A stretch of DNA of 64,000 bases. Origin: Bacillota bacterium. Lineage in GTDB: Bacteria > Bacillota > Clostridia > Tissierellales > Gottschalkiaceae. This document shows positions 52,318 to 60,777 of the stretch, in pieces. The stretch's first letter is position 1. Each line of letters begins with the position of its first letter. The translations under genes were made by a program, and so were the position numbers. Location of the stretch: contig JAEZUY010000005.1 in the NCBI GenBank assembly GCA_023420895.1, positions 1 to 64,000 of the forward strand. Reading direction: 5' to 3'. The notes under the pieces are model-generated. The model ran no database searches. It was given only the letters and a program-made list of their open reading frames with translations, and was not told the origin of the DNA.

Positions 52318-52996
52318 TATAATAGAACTCAAGAATCTCAATAAAAGCTATAAAACGGGCGCAGGAGAGCTGCACGTGCTTAAAAATCTGAATCTAAGTA
52401 TAGAAAGAGGAGAGTTTCTTTCAATCATGGGAAAATCGGGAAGCGGAAAGACGACGCTTCTGAATATAATAGGTCTTCTCGACAATTTCAATTCAGGAGA
52501 ATATATATTTGACGGTGAAGATATAACTGATTTTAGCGAAAATAGAAAGTCAGAATTCAGAAACAGCCATATAGGCTTTATATTTCAGCAGTTTCATCTG
52601 ATTCAGTCGCTCGATATATACAAGAATATTGAACTTCCCCTTCTATACGGAAAAGAGAAACTTTCGAAAAAAGAAATGGATGAGAGAATTAAGATGCGTC
52701 TCGATCAAGTCGGACTTTTAGATAAGATGAAAAGCAGACCGTTTGAACTTTCGGGAGGTCAGCAGCAGAGAATAGCCATAGCAAGAGCACTCGTGACTGA
52801 AGCGCCGCTCATTCTGGCAGATGAGCCTACGGGAGCGCTCGATTCAAGAACTGGAGTGGAGATAATGGATATTCTGAAAAAGCTTAATGACGAAGGAAAG
52901 ACTATTATAATGGTGACTCATGATCCTGATTTGAAGAAATACACTACCAGAGATATTTTTCTTGCTGACGGAGAGTTCACTGAGGAGGGAATATAA
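52310..52996 (+). CDS. MacB/LolD-type ABC transporter ATP-binding protein
   Basis: A 228-residue ATPase with Walker A GKSGSGKTTL (about 39-48), Q-loop FIFQQFHL, signature LSGGQQQRIAIARAL (about 142-156) and Walker B LILADEPTGALD. The MacB/LolD group energises mechanotransmission, moving peptides, lipoproteins or antibiotics without passing them through the membrane. The start is TTG 52310, overlapping the adaptor stop. Its stop overlaps the permease ATG (TAATG). Confidence 0.92.
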   Translation: MSSIIELKNLNKSYKTGAGELHVLKNLNLSIERGEFLSIMGKSGSGKTTLLNIIGLLDNFNSGEYIFDGEDITDFSENRKSEFRNSHIGFIFQQFHLIQSLDIYKNIELPLLYGKEKLSKKEMDERIKMRLDQVGLLDKMKSRPFELSGGQQQRIAIARALVTEAPLILADEPTGALDSRTGVEIMDILKKLNDEGKTIIMVTHDPDLKKYTTRDIFLADGEFTEEGI

Positions 52997-54219
52997 TGGG
53001 TTTTTCAGATCTTATAAAGACAGCCTGGTACAGTATAAGAGCCTATAAATTCAGAATATTCCTTACCATGATAGGAATAATAATAGGTGTTTCTTCAGTT
53101 TCTGCAATTCTTGCAGTAGGAGAAGGCCTTTCAAATGAGGCGGTTAGTTCGCTTGACTCATCAAATATCAACACAATATCGATAAGCTACAATCCCGGAT
53201 TTAATCAGGATGACGCTGGAATAATCCACTTTACAGAAGAAGATTTAGATGCTCTTTCTGAGATAGACGGAGTTGAAAAAGTGGAAAAGAACAAACAGAT
53301 GTCCATGTTTCAGTTTGAATTTTTCAGTTTCAATTTTTTCGATAAAAACACTTCAGGTTCTGTGATTTCCTACGATAAAGAAAGAAAAGTCGCACTCGCA
53401 AGCGGCAGAAATTTCACAGAAGAAGAAGGGAATTCGGGAGAAAATATAATAATACTCGGATATACTACTGCATCGGGTCTTTTTTCAGATCCCGATGAAG
53501 CGATAGGATATGCAGTGACGATTCCGGGCAAAGGAATGTATGAAGTAGTAGGTGTGAGACAAGAGCTCGATATGGAGGCTGTAACAGTAAATGTCAGCAT
53601 GGATATGGACTATGACAGCAATATAATTCCGAAAAAGACTTATGACGAGCTGATAAAAGAGGAAGATACAGACGAAATAAAAAACGTGAGTATAACAGTG
53701 AAGACAGGTTCGGATGCCAAAGCAATAGGAGACGAAGCGAAGAGCATGCTTCAGGAAAGACATCCTGATGTCAAAGGAAAGTATATGGGAATGAGCGGTC
53801 AGGAGACTATAGAGCAGATACAGGCGGTATTCGGAGGAATAACTAAATTCGTCGCTCTAGTTTCAGGAATCTCTCTCTTAGTAGGAGGAATAGGAGTAAT
53901 GAATATTATGTATGTTTCTGTAACTGAGAGAAGAAGAGAAATCGGAATAAGAAGAGCAATAGGCGCAAAACCCGGGAGCATAATGCTTCAGTTCCTGGTA
54001 GAGTCGATTTTTATAACAGGAGTAGGAGGACTGATAGGAATTATAATAGGCTATCTGTTTTCAGCAGTCGTAGGAACAACGCTTCCGTTTAAGCCTGTAA
54101 TGACGCCTTCGAACTTCCTGTTTGCAGCTTCAATATCGGTGATAACAGGAATAGTATTCGGTCTGATACCGGCATATAAAGCGGCAAAACTCGATCCTAT
54201 AAAAGCAATATATCAGTAA
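52996..54219 (+). CDS. MacB-like ABC transporter permease
   Basis: A 407-residue permease with one N-terminal membrane helix (about 20-43), a long extracytoplasmic MacB_PCD domain (about 45-275) and three C-terminal helices (about 285-310, 335-360, 375-395) of the FtsX-like domain (IGIRRAIGAKPGSIMLQFLV). The C-terminal PAYKAAKLDPIKAIYQ is family-typical. With the adaptor and ATPase it makes a complete MacAB-like exporter. No two-component regulator or bacteriocin gene is next to it, so the substrate is open. Confidence 0.92.
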   Translation: MGFSDLIKTAWYSIRAYKFRIFLTMIGIIIGVSSVSAILAVGEGLSNEAVSSLDSSNINTISISYNPGFNQDDAGIIHFTEEDLDALSEIDGVEKVEKNKQMSMFQFEFFSFNFFDKNTSGSVISYDKERKVALASGRNFTEEEGNSGENIIILGYTTASGLFSDPDEAIGYAVTIPGKGMYEVVGVRQELDMEAVTVNVSMDMDYDSNIIPKKTYDELIKEEDTDEIKNVSITVKTGSDAKAIGDEAKSMLQERHPDVKGKYMGMSGQETIEQIQAVFGGITKFVALVSGISLLVGGIGVMNIMYVSVTERRREIGIRRAIGAKPGSIMLQFLVESIFITGVGGLIGIIIGYLFSAVVGTTLPFKPVMTPSNFLFAASISVITGIVFGLIPAYKAAKLDPIKAIYQ

Positions 54220-54222
54220 AAT

Positions 54223-54270
54223 AAAAAACAGTCCTGAAAAGTTATAGAACTTAAAAGGACTGTTTTTTTA
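54223..54270. terminator. Bidirectional terminator after the efflux operon
   Basis: aaaaaacagtcct (54223-54235) pairs with aggactgtttttt (54256-54268), serving both the exporter operon and the convergent DUF4870 gene. Confidence 0.92.
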
Positions 54271-54678
54271 TTATCTGTTGAAAAATCTTATGGCTATCGG
54301 TATTTTGAAACATTCTCCTTTATAGGATTTTACAGCCGATATTATTAGAAAGACTATATTGCATATACTTACAGCTATAATAGGAATCGCCGAAATCAAT
54401 CGCAGTAATGGAGAATCGAACATTATATTCACAAATAAGTATGGAAGGAAGAAAATAACTAGATAAATTATAATAGATATTCTGAAGTTAAAGTATTCCT
54501 TGCCGTGAAAATCTATAAATTTAGATTTTTCTTTCTTAGCGAGCCATATTATAAGCGGGATAATGATTGTTGTCAAAAAAGATGAAAGATATAATATCAT
54601 TGCCAGCAGTTTATCATTATCACTTACATCATTATTTGTATCTTGTTTGTAAGAATTGTACTGTAAATTATCATTCAT
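54271..54678 (-). CDS. DUF4870 membrane protein (paralogue 1)
   Basis: A 135-residue membrane protein with three hydrophobic segments. After a short hydrophilic start it has the DUF4870 pattern DKLLAMILYLSSFLT, IPLIIWLAKKEKS, FIDFHGKEYFNF and a C-terminal YKGECFKIPIAIRFFNR. The family function is unknown. It is the first by position of three tandem paralogues on this strand; the middle of its last membrane segments differs most. RBS aaggaggtg on the minus strand. Confidence 0.82.
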   Translation of the reverse strand: MNDNLQYNSYKQDTNNDVSDNDKLLAMILYLSSFLTTIIIPLIIWLAKKEKSKFIDFHGKEYFNFRISIIIYLVIFFLPYLFVNIMFDSPLLRLISAIPIIAVSICNIVFLIISAVKSYKGECFKIPIAIRFFNR

Positions 54679-54692
54679 TATTAAACACCTCC

Positions 54693-55031
54693 TTAATTAA
54701 GAATTCTTATTGTAAATGGAATTTTATAATGTTCTCCATCATAAGATTTGATTGCCGCTATTATAGTGAAGACAAATGTATATACAGTAACGGCCACAAT
54801 ACCTAAATATCCAATAAGTATAATAGTAAGAAGTCCGCTTACAATAATGTATATGGATATAGATATTAGAAAATTAAAATATTCTTTGCCGTGAAAGTCT
54901 ATAAAATTCGACTCGTCTTTTTTTAGAATCCATATTATTAAAGGACCTATGAAGGCAGAGAATAGAGATAATATATAAATGGCTGCTGCAAAAAGTCTTT
55001 CTTCTTTAGATATATTTCCATTATTATTCAA
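54693..55031 (-). CDS. DUF4870 membrane protein (paralogue 2)
   Basis: About 112 residues from a TTG start at 55031, chosen because AAAGGAAG lies eight bases upstream on the minus strand and because the product then starts MNNNGNISKEERLFAAA like its neighbours. A longer in-frame reading to 55136 adds an unrelated hydrophobic stretch and has no RBS. Shared motifs with the flanking paralogues are GPLIIWILKKDES, FIDFHGKEYFNF and HYKIPFTIRILN. Three membrane segments; function unknown. It is 14 bases from paralogue 1, so the two are probably cotranscribed. Confidence 0.78.
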   Translation of the reverse strand: MNNNGNISKEERLFAAAIYILSLFSAFIGPLIIWILKKDESNFIDFHGKEYFNFLISISIYIIVSGLLTIILIGYLGIVAVTVYTFVFTIIAAIKSYDGEHYKIPFTIRILN

Positions 55032-55111
55032 TAAAATCTTCCTTTCTATAGCATATTGAATCTTATGTATATTATATAATATGAGGCGAAGAAAAAGAAA
55101 TAATTCTGAGA

Positions 55112-55141
55112 AGAAAAAAGATGTGCTTTTAAGCACATCTT
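55112..55141 (-). terminator. Terminator of the long DUF4870 gene (minus strand)
   Basis: aagatgtgctt/aagcacatctt with a two-to-four-base loop. On the minus strand it is followed by six T. It abuts the stop codon of the third paralogue. Confidence 0.85.
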
Positions 55142-55940
55142 ATTTATTGAAAACTCTTATTGTAAAAGGTATTCTGAAATATTTTCCTTCGTATGCTTTC
55201 ATGGCTCCCATTATAGTTACAACCAGCACATATATTGAAATTGCTATGAATCCCAGAATTCCTATTAGAACTATAGTAAGAATGAAACTTACAACATTAT
55301 ATATAGCTGTTGAAATGAGAAAATTGAAATATTCTCTGCCGTGAAAATCTATAAAAGCTGAATCATCTTTCTTAACCATCCAGATTACTAAAGGACCTAT
55401 TATAGGTATGAAGAAACCTAGAACGTATATAAGTGTAGCCATAAGCTTCTCATCATCGCTTACAGGAGTTGACGGTGTGAATTCTTCGAATCTTGTTGAG
55501 AACTTTGATTCACTTCTAAAACCGTCTTTCTGTCCGTAAAACTGCTCCTGGTCAATTGGAATCTGAGGAAGATTCTGCTGATATGTCTCTTCAGTTTCAG
55601 AAACATTTTCGGCTCCGATATTCTGAGCCTGCTGTTTAGCGGCTTCAGATTCTCTTTTAGCATTTTCAGCTTCCTGCTGAAGAATTTTTGCCTGCTGTTC
55701 TAGAGCTTTAGCCTGTTCTTCTGCAGCTTTAGCTTTTTGATTTAATTCTTCTGCAAGATTTTGAGACTCAGTATATTCATTAGCGCTTTCTTCTGTTATT
55801 TCTGGAGATTCATTTTCCTGATTAATATTTTCAGATTCATTGCTGTTTATATCAGAAGCTTCAAGTTCTGAAGATAGATTTTCTTCAGACTGAGAATTTT
55901 CAGAGAATTCATTTTCATTATTTAAATTCTTTTCATCCAT
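55140..55940 (-). CDS. DUF4870 membrane protein with acidic coiled-coil N terminus (paralogue 3)
   Basis: A 266-residue protein. Residues 1-65 are acidic and Asn/Glu/Ser-rich, 65-110 form a likely coiled coil (AKAAEEQAKALEQQAKILQQ), and 150-266 are the DUF4870 domain with three membrane segments (DEKLMATLIYVLGFF, GPLVIWMVKKDDS, FIDFHGREYFNF, FRIPFTIRVFNK). Only this copy has the long cytosolic extension, which could recruit a partner. RBS ggggagggg on the minus strand. Function unknown. Confidence 0.82.
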   Translation of the reverse strand: MDEKNLNNENEFSENSQSEENLSSELEASDINSNESENINQENESPEITEESANEYTESQNLAEELNQKAKAAEEQAKALEQQAKILQQEAENAKRESEAAKQQAQNIGAENVSETEETYQQNLPQIPIDQEQFYGQKDGFRSESKFSTRFEEFTPSTPVSDDEKLMATLIYVLGFFIPIIGPLVIWMVKKDDSAFIDFHGREYFNFLISTAIYNVVSFILTIVLIGILGFIAISIYVLVVTIMGAMKAYEGKYFRIPFTIRVFNK

Positions 55941-56045
55941 TGATATCCCCTCCCCAAAAGATGTTTAAAATAATTATATAATAGATGGAGAGAAAAATGT
56001 ATTAATTTTGTCTTAAAAAACAAAATTCAGATAATCTTCCTGAGA

Positions 56046-56074
56046 TTGACATAAAAGCCGCTTAGTGGTATAAT
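56046..56074 (+). promoter_or_regulatory. Consensus sigma-A promoter of metK
   Basis: TTGACA (56046-56051), exactly 17 bases, TATAAT (56069-56074) with TGG in front: full consensus plus extended -10. Transcription should begin near 56081, just before the riboswitch. Confidence 0.85.
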
Positions 56075-56107
56075 AATTCCGGAATAAACGAAATGAATAT
56101 TTTACAG

Positions 56108-56252
56108 CCTTATTAAGAGTGGTGGAGGGAATAGGCCCAGTGAAACCCGGCAACCGTCTGAATGCGGTGCTAAATCCTACAGATATTTTTTATCTGAAAG
56201 ATGAGGACTAAATTGTTTTAGAGCCCTCTTCTTTCATGGAAAGGGCTTTTTA
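56108..56252 (+). promoter_or_regulatory. SAM-I (S-box) riboswitch with terminator
   Basis: The aptamer core is clear: AAGAGTGGTGGAGGGA, then GGCCCAGTGAAACCCGGCAA with the CCGTCTG...CGGTGCTAAATCC arm. P1 pairs CCTTAT (56108-56113) with ATGAGG (56201-56206). The expression platform is a terminator, AGCCCT/AGGGCT (56222-56247) plus T-run. GAGG of the P1 3' strand can instead pair with CCTC (56225-56228) as antiterminator. High SAM should stop transcription before metK. Confidence 0.96.
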
Positions 56253-56276
56253 ATATTCCTGAAAGGAGATTAAATA

Positions 56277-57464
56277 ATGAAAAAATGGCTTTTCACATCA
56301 GAGTCGGTGACAGAGGGTCATCCGGACAAGATATGCGATCAGATTTCTGATTCAATCCTGGATGCAATTCTAGAAAAAGACCCTGAGGCTAGAGTGGCTT
56401 GTGAAACTTCAGTTACTACAGGACTCGTTCTTGTTTCTGGAGAAGTAACTACAGACTGTTATGTAGACATACCGAAAGTGGTGAGAGATACAGTAAAAGA
56501 GATAGGCTACGACAGAGCGAAGTACGGATTTGACGGGGATACATGTGCAGTGCTCACATCTCTTGATGAACAGTCTAAAGATATCGCTATGGGTGTAGAT
56601 GAGGCTACGGAACACAGACAGAGTAAAGAGGACGACCTTGACCAGATAGGAGCTGGAGATCAGGGACTTATGTTCGGCTACGCATGCAATGAAACGGAAG
56701 AGCTTATGCCGCTTCCAATATCTCTTGCTCACAGACTTGCAAAGAGACTTGCAGATGTAAGAAAATCTAAAGAGCTTGATTATCTGAGACCGGACGGAAA
56801 AACTCAGGTAACTGTTGAATATCATGATGACAAACCTGCGAGAATCGACACTATAGTTATATCTACTCAGCATAAGCCTGATGTAGAACTTTCTCAGATA
56901 GAGAAAGATATAAAAGCGAAAGTTATAAAAGAGATAATACCGGCAGATCTTCTAGACGAAGATACTAAGTATTTTATAAATCCTACTGGAAGATTCGTTG
57001 TAGGAGGACCGCAGGGAGATGCAGGACTTACAGGAAGAAAGATAATTGTTGACACTTACGGCGGTTACGCTAGACACGGAGGAGGAGCTTTCTCTGGAAA
57101 AGACGCTACTAAGGTTGACAGATCGGCAGCATATGCGGCAAGATACGTTGCTAAAAATATAGTTGCGGCAGGACTTGCAGATAAATGCGAAGTTCAGCTT
57201 GCTTACGCTATAGGAGTCGCAAAACCTGTATCTGTATTCGTTCAGACTTTTGGAACAGGAAAGATAGCTGAAGAGAAGATAGAAGAGCTTATAGAAAAGC
57301 ATTTCGATTTAAGACCTGCAGCTATAATAAAAGATCTTGATCTTAAAAAGCCTATTTACAGAAATTTTGCGGCTTACGGACATTTCGGAAGAGAAGATCT
57401 TGGAGTTAGATGGGAAGAAACTGACAAAGCCGATATCTTAAGAAAAGAAGGACTTGGAGAATAA
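56277..57464 (+). CDS. metK: S-adenosylmethionine synthetase
   Basis: Makes SAM from methionine and ATP. The 395-residue enzyme has the family motifs TSESVTEGHPDKICDQ (8-23), GAGDQGLMFGYA (about 121-132), GGPQGDAGLTGRKI (about 242-255) and GGGAFSGKDATKVDRSAAY (about 266-284). It is controlled by the SAM-I riboswitch just upstream, a direct product feedback. RBS aaaggaga. In several Clostridia metK is followed by recD2 and comF; here a minus-strand gene and folD intervene. Confidence 0.98.
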   Translation: MKKWLFTSESVTEGHPDKICDQISDSILDAILEKDPEARVACETSVTTGLVLVSGEVTTDCYVDIPKVVRDTVKEIGYDRAKYGFDGDTCAVLTSLDEQSKDIAMGVDEATEHRQSKEDDLDQIGAGDQGLMFGYACNETEELMPLPISLAHRLAKRLADVRKSKELDYLRPDGKTQVTVEYHDDKPARIDTIVISTQHKPDVELSQIEKDIKAKVIKEIIPADLLDEDTKYFINPTGRFVVGGPQGDAGLTGRKIIVDTYGGYARHGGGAFSGKDATKVDRSAAYAARYVAKNIVAAGLADKCEVQLAYAIGVAKPVSVFVQTFGTGKIAEEKIEELIEKHFDLRPAAIIKDLDLKKPIYRNFAAYGHFGREDLGVRWEETDKADILRKEGLGE

Positions 57465-57482
57465 TATAGAGGTTTTAAAATA

Positions 57483-57520
57483 AAAAGGAGCTGAAGATTC
57501 GATTCTTCAGCTCTTTATTT
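57483..57520. terminator. Terminator between metK and the HEAT-HIRAN gene
   Basis: gagctgaaga/tcttcagctc with a TTCGAT loop, T-rich downstream and A-rich upstream, between convergent genes. Confidence 0.88.
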
Positions 57521-57569
57521 TTAAAAAATAAATTATCATGTAAATATGCTAGTTTTATTGAAATAAGGG

Positions 57570-59525
57570 TTAGTGAAGTCTATTGAAAGAAAAAGGTATT
57601 ATTCCCTGTTCTCTGTAGACTTTTTTATTAATCATCACTGATATGGTAGGTTCCGGATCAGTTATGCTTTCTCCTTCAAAGATTCCGTAAACTACATTTC
57701 CGGATTCTATAAGAGGAATTATCATATCTGAATCTTCTTCGGGAATATATCCTATTACATATCCCGCCTGAGTTGTAACTGCAATAAGAACCTTAGTTTT
57801 GCTTTCCTGTTCTACGAGATATAGAACAGTTCCTTTTTTTATCTCTCTTTCAGCTTCAGAAATATCATGATACAGAGTTCCGACTATATACGTCTGAAAC
57901 ATATTGACATCATCGGATGAAGGCACAGCCGCATATTCTGAAGTATCTACATATCTTCTAATTTTTGATACTGATTTTCCTATAGCTATAAGTTTTTTCA
58001 TCTCGCGTCTTACTATGCTGCTGGAATCGTAATGGACTAAAAGTTCAAGTTTTCTCATGACTTCGTTGCTCCAGCCTTTAGAGAAATCTCTCAGACATTT
58101 CAGCGCACTGAGTCTAACTTCTACAGATTTAGATTCAAGACATTCTAAAAAGAAGTATTCATCATTTATATTCATTCTGTTCATAGCATCCAGAAGAGAT
58201 ATAATCCATACATTCTCCTGATGTTCAGCAGTAAATAGAAGTCCCTTGTCTGAAGAAATCAGAAGATGGCTGAACGGATTGCTGAGCTCTTCTTTTGTAT
58301 ATTCCAGGCCGTCTCTAAGATATTTATCCGGATGTAAATTGAAGATAAAATCAGCAACATTTGCATTGAAACTGTCTTCAGACAGAAGTTTTTCTATTTC
58401 CTCAAAATCCGGTTTTATATTGAGCCGTTTGAGAACTTCAATCATAGTATTAGGAGATACCGAATCTTCTCTCAGTGCCGAAAGAACAGTATTCTTCCAG
58501 TTTTTAGAATCTATTAGAGATTTTATCTGTTTAGAAAGAATGAATATATGTCTGAAATTCCATCCGCATACGGATGAATCTTCAGGATTGCATTCGTGTC
58601 TTTTTGAAAGATTCTGCTCTATAGCGATAAAAGACGCAAGAGTCATGAAATCTTCCTTTTCAGATACGGCTTTAAGATAGTCTTCAAAACATCTGTTAGT
58701 CCAGTCTAAATCTGAAAAACTGGATTTATTAAGAACGTATGCAAAGAGTTCAGATACTGAACTTATATATTTTTCTTCACTTACGTAGTCGCAGAGAGAG
58801 TCTCTGACTTCAGGCTTCTGCAGAATAAGCGCAGAACACAGTTCTGAAAGGTATATGTCAGTTCCGCCATGCATAATGGTCCAGTCCATCTCCTCTATAC
58901 TTATAGGAGAAAAAGATGCAAGTGCAAGAGCTTTTCCATAAACCACAGTATTCTTCACAAGGTCGAATATGAGGTCATTGCAGTTTGGGAAATTTCTGTA
59001 TGCTTCTATTGCATACGATGTAAACATGCTGTGAAGTCCCAGAACTCTTATGACTTTTTTAGAAAAGTCGTTATTATAAAATCCCAGAATCAGAATTCCG
59101 AGCGCTGTCAGCTCATAGTCTATGGAATTCATAGCAAGACTGAGTCCCATATTGTAAACACTTTTTCTGTCGAAGTCTTCAAAATTCATATATGATCTGA
59201 ATTTGTTCTGAAAGACATCCATAAATGTATAGAGAGGATTTCGGTATAAGAAATCTCTTATTTCTTCTTCTCTCTGGCTGTCTAAAATGTACAGCATTAT
59301 AAGATCTATAAGTTTTTTTGATAAATCTTCTTTTTCACTATACTTCAATATTTCAAATTCAGATTTATGCCCTAAAAAATCCGGCAAATCTATATCAAAT
59401 CTATCCTTCAGCAGATAGTCAGCTTCTTTGAATCCATTGACGGAGCTGTTCTGAAATTCATATGGGATTGCGGGCATTGTTTCGAGAATTTCCTGAATGA
59501 AAGAATAAATGCTCTTCTGTTCCAT
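57570..59525 (-). CDS. HEAT-repeat-like protein with C-terminal HIRAN domain
   Basis: A 651-residue soluble protein with no signal peptide. Residues about 1-440 are alpha-helical without a known motif. About 445-530 reads like HEAT repeats (SVEVRLSALKCLRDFS, SSSIVRREMKKLIAIG). About 550-625 resembles a HIRAN domain (TYIVGTLYH, then VLIAVTTQAGYVIGYIPEED and a short helix). HIRAN modules bind DNA ends in HLTF-like helicases and occur in varied bacterial proteins of unknown role. No nuclease, helicase or ATPase motif is visible. The gene is alone on its strand between metK and folD. A nucleic-acid role is inference. Confidence 0.65.
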   Translation of the reverse strand: MEQKSIYSFIQEILETMPAIPYEFQNSSVNGFKEADYLLKDRFDIDLPDFLGHKSEFEILKYSEKEDLSKKLIDLIMLYILDSQREEEIRDFLYRNPLYTFMDVFQNKFRSYMNFEDFDRKSVYNMGLSLAMNSIDYELTALGILILGFYNNDFSKKVIRVLGLHSMFTSYAIEAYRNFPNCNDLIFDLVKNTVVYGKALALASFSPISIEEMDWTIMHGGTDIYLSELCSALILQKPEVRDSLCDYVSEEKYISSVSELFAYVLNKSSFSDLDWTNRCFEDYLKAVSEKEDFMTLASFIAIEQNLSKRHECNPEDSSVCGWNFRHIFILSKQIKSLIDSKNWKNTVLSALREDSVSPNTMIEVLKRLNIKPDFEEIEKLLSEDSFNANVADFIFNLHPDKYLRDGLEYTKEELSNPFSHLLISSDKGLLFTAEHQENVWIISLLDAMNRMNINDEYFFLECLESKSVEVRLSALKCLRDFSKGWSNEVMRKLELLVHYDSSSIVRREMKKLIAIGKSVSKIRRYVDTSEYAAVPSSDDVNMFQTYIVGTLYHDISEAEREIKKGTVLYLVEQESKTKVLIAVTTQAGYVIGYIPEEDSDMIIPLIESGNVVYGIFEGESITDPEPTISVMINKKVYREQGIIPFSFNRLH

Positions 59526-59687
59526 AATATCGCTCCTTATTTTTAAAAGTTATATAATATATTTATACCCATAGTTTAGAGAAACAATTGTCAAATTGAA
59601 TAATTCTATGAATAAATGGAAAAGTTTTGGGTAATGTTATCAAAAATTTCTTTAAACATCATAGTTAATTTAGACTATTTTATTTTA

Positions 59688-59724
59688 TTGTTATATAATA
59701 GAATTACTATATAATAATTCTATT
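59688..59724 (+). promoter_or_regulatory. folD promoter overlapped by an inverted repeat
   Basis: TTGTTA (59688-59693), 16 bases, TATAAT (59710-59715), with a second TATAAT at 59694-59699. A perfect 10-bp inverted repeat AATAGAATTA/TAATTCTATT (59697-59706, 59715-59724) covers the spacer and start region, a candidate operator. Confidence 0.5.
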
Positions 59725-59765
59725 AAGTATAGTTTGAGATTAATAATAATAATAGGAGGGATATC

Positions 59766-60617
59766 GTGGCTGTAATAGACTGCAAAGCGATAGCTAAAAA
59801 ATTAAGAGAAAATGTGAAGAATGAGATAGCAGAGGCTACAGAAAAATATGGTGAAAAACCTTTCCTTGAAATAGTTCAAGTAGGAGCTCACCCTTCATCA
59901 GTTTCATATGTAAAAAGTATAATAAGAACTTGTGACAATATGGGAGTTAATCATAACTTCGCTCAATATGACGAAAATATTTCTGAAGAAGAACTTATAA
60001 AAGAAATTAAAAAACTTAATGAAGATTCTTCAGTTCACGGAGTTATAATTCAGTATCCGCTTCCAAGACATATAGATTCTGACAAAGTTGCAGATTCACT
60101 TTCACCTGAAAAAGACGTTGACTGTGTGAATTCACAGAACCTTGGAAAACTTCTAATGGGACCGGACGGACTAGTTCCATGTACACCTAAAGGAATGATG
60201 AGAATACTTAAAGAATCGGGAGTAGAAGTTAACGGAAAAGACGTTACAGTAATAGGAAACGGACGTACAGTTGGTAAACCTATAACTCAGCTTCTTCTTC
60301 ATGAAGGAGGAACTGTTACAGTTTGTCACTCTGGAACTAGAGATCTTGATTCACATCTTAAAAATGCAGATATCGTTATAGGTGCTGCTGGATGCGCAGG
60401 ACTTATAAAAGGAGAAGCAGTTAAAGACGGAGTAGTTGTTATAGATGCGGCTATAAACGTACAAAAAGACGGAACAATAGTTGGAGATGCTGTTTTCGAA
60501 GACGTTGAAAAGAAAGCTTCACTTATAACACCAGTTCCAGGAGGGGTTGGAACTACTACTAATGCAATGCTTATGGAAAATCTTTTAAAAGTATATTTAA
60601 TGAGCAAAGAAAAATAA
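59766..60617 (+). CDS. folD: Bifunctional methylenetetrahydrofolate dehydrogenase/cyclohydrolase
   Basis: Interconverts 5,10-methylene-, methenyl- and 10-formyl-tetrahydrofolate. The 283-residue protein has the YVKSI motif with the catalytic Lys (SYVKSIIRTC, about 49-58), VIIQYPLPRHID (about 95-106), the DVDC motif (about 118-121), and the NAD(P)-binding VIGNGRTVGKPITQLL (about 161-176, GNGRTVGKP where GRSxxVGKP is usual). PGGVGTTTNAML is near the C terminus. The start is GTG 59766 behind ataggagggat. A terminator follows. Confidence 0.96.
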   Translation: MAVIDCKAIAKKLRENVKNEIAEATEKYGEKPFLEIVQVGAHPSSVSYVKSIIRTCDNMGVNHNFAQYDENISEEELIKEIKKLNEDSSVHGVIIQYPLPRHIDSDKVADSLSPEKDVDCVNSQNLGKLLMGPDGLVPCTPKGMMRILKESGVEVNGKDVTVIGNGRTVGKPITQLLLHEGGTVTVCHSGTRDLDSHLKNADIVIGAAGCAGLIKGEAVKDGVVVIDAAINVQKDGTIVGDAVFEDVEKKASLITPVPGGVGTTTNAMLMENLLKVYLMSKEK

Positions 60618-60627
60618 TATATATTTA

Positions 60628-60661
60628 CGGCTGCAGGAAATTTTTCCTGCAGCTTTTTTTA
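60628..60661 (+). terminator. Intrinsic terminator after folD
   Basis: gctgcaggaaa/tttcctgcagc with a short loop, followed by eight T. Confidence 0.93.
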
Positions 60662-60777
60662 TTGAATCTTCAGTGGCTGAGGCTTTTCTGGATTTGAAAA
60701 TATACATATGATACAATAAATAAAAGCTTTGATAATCGGATAAATCAGCCAGAATAAGAGAATGAAAGGAAATACTT

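Noticed and set aside
55032..55136. Longer reading of the second DUF4870 gene
   Set aside because: The extra residues have no RBS, overlap the minus-strand terminator region and are absent in both paralogues.
59526..59765. Tetrahydrofolate riboswitch before folD
   Set aside because: The region is nearly all A and T and lacks the GC-containing arms of the known THF aptamers.
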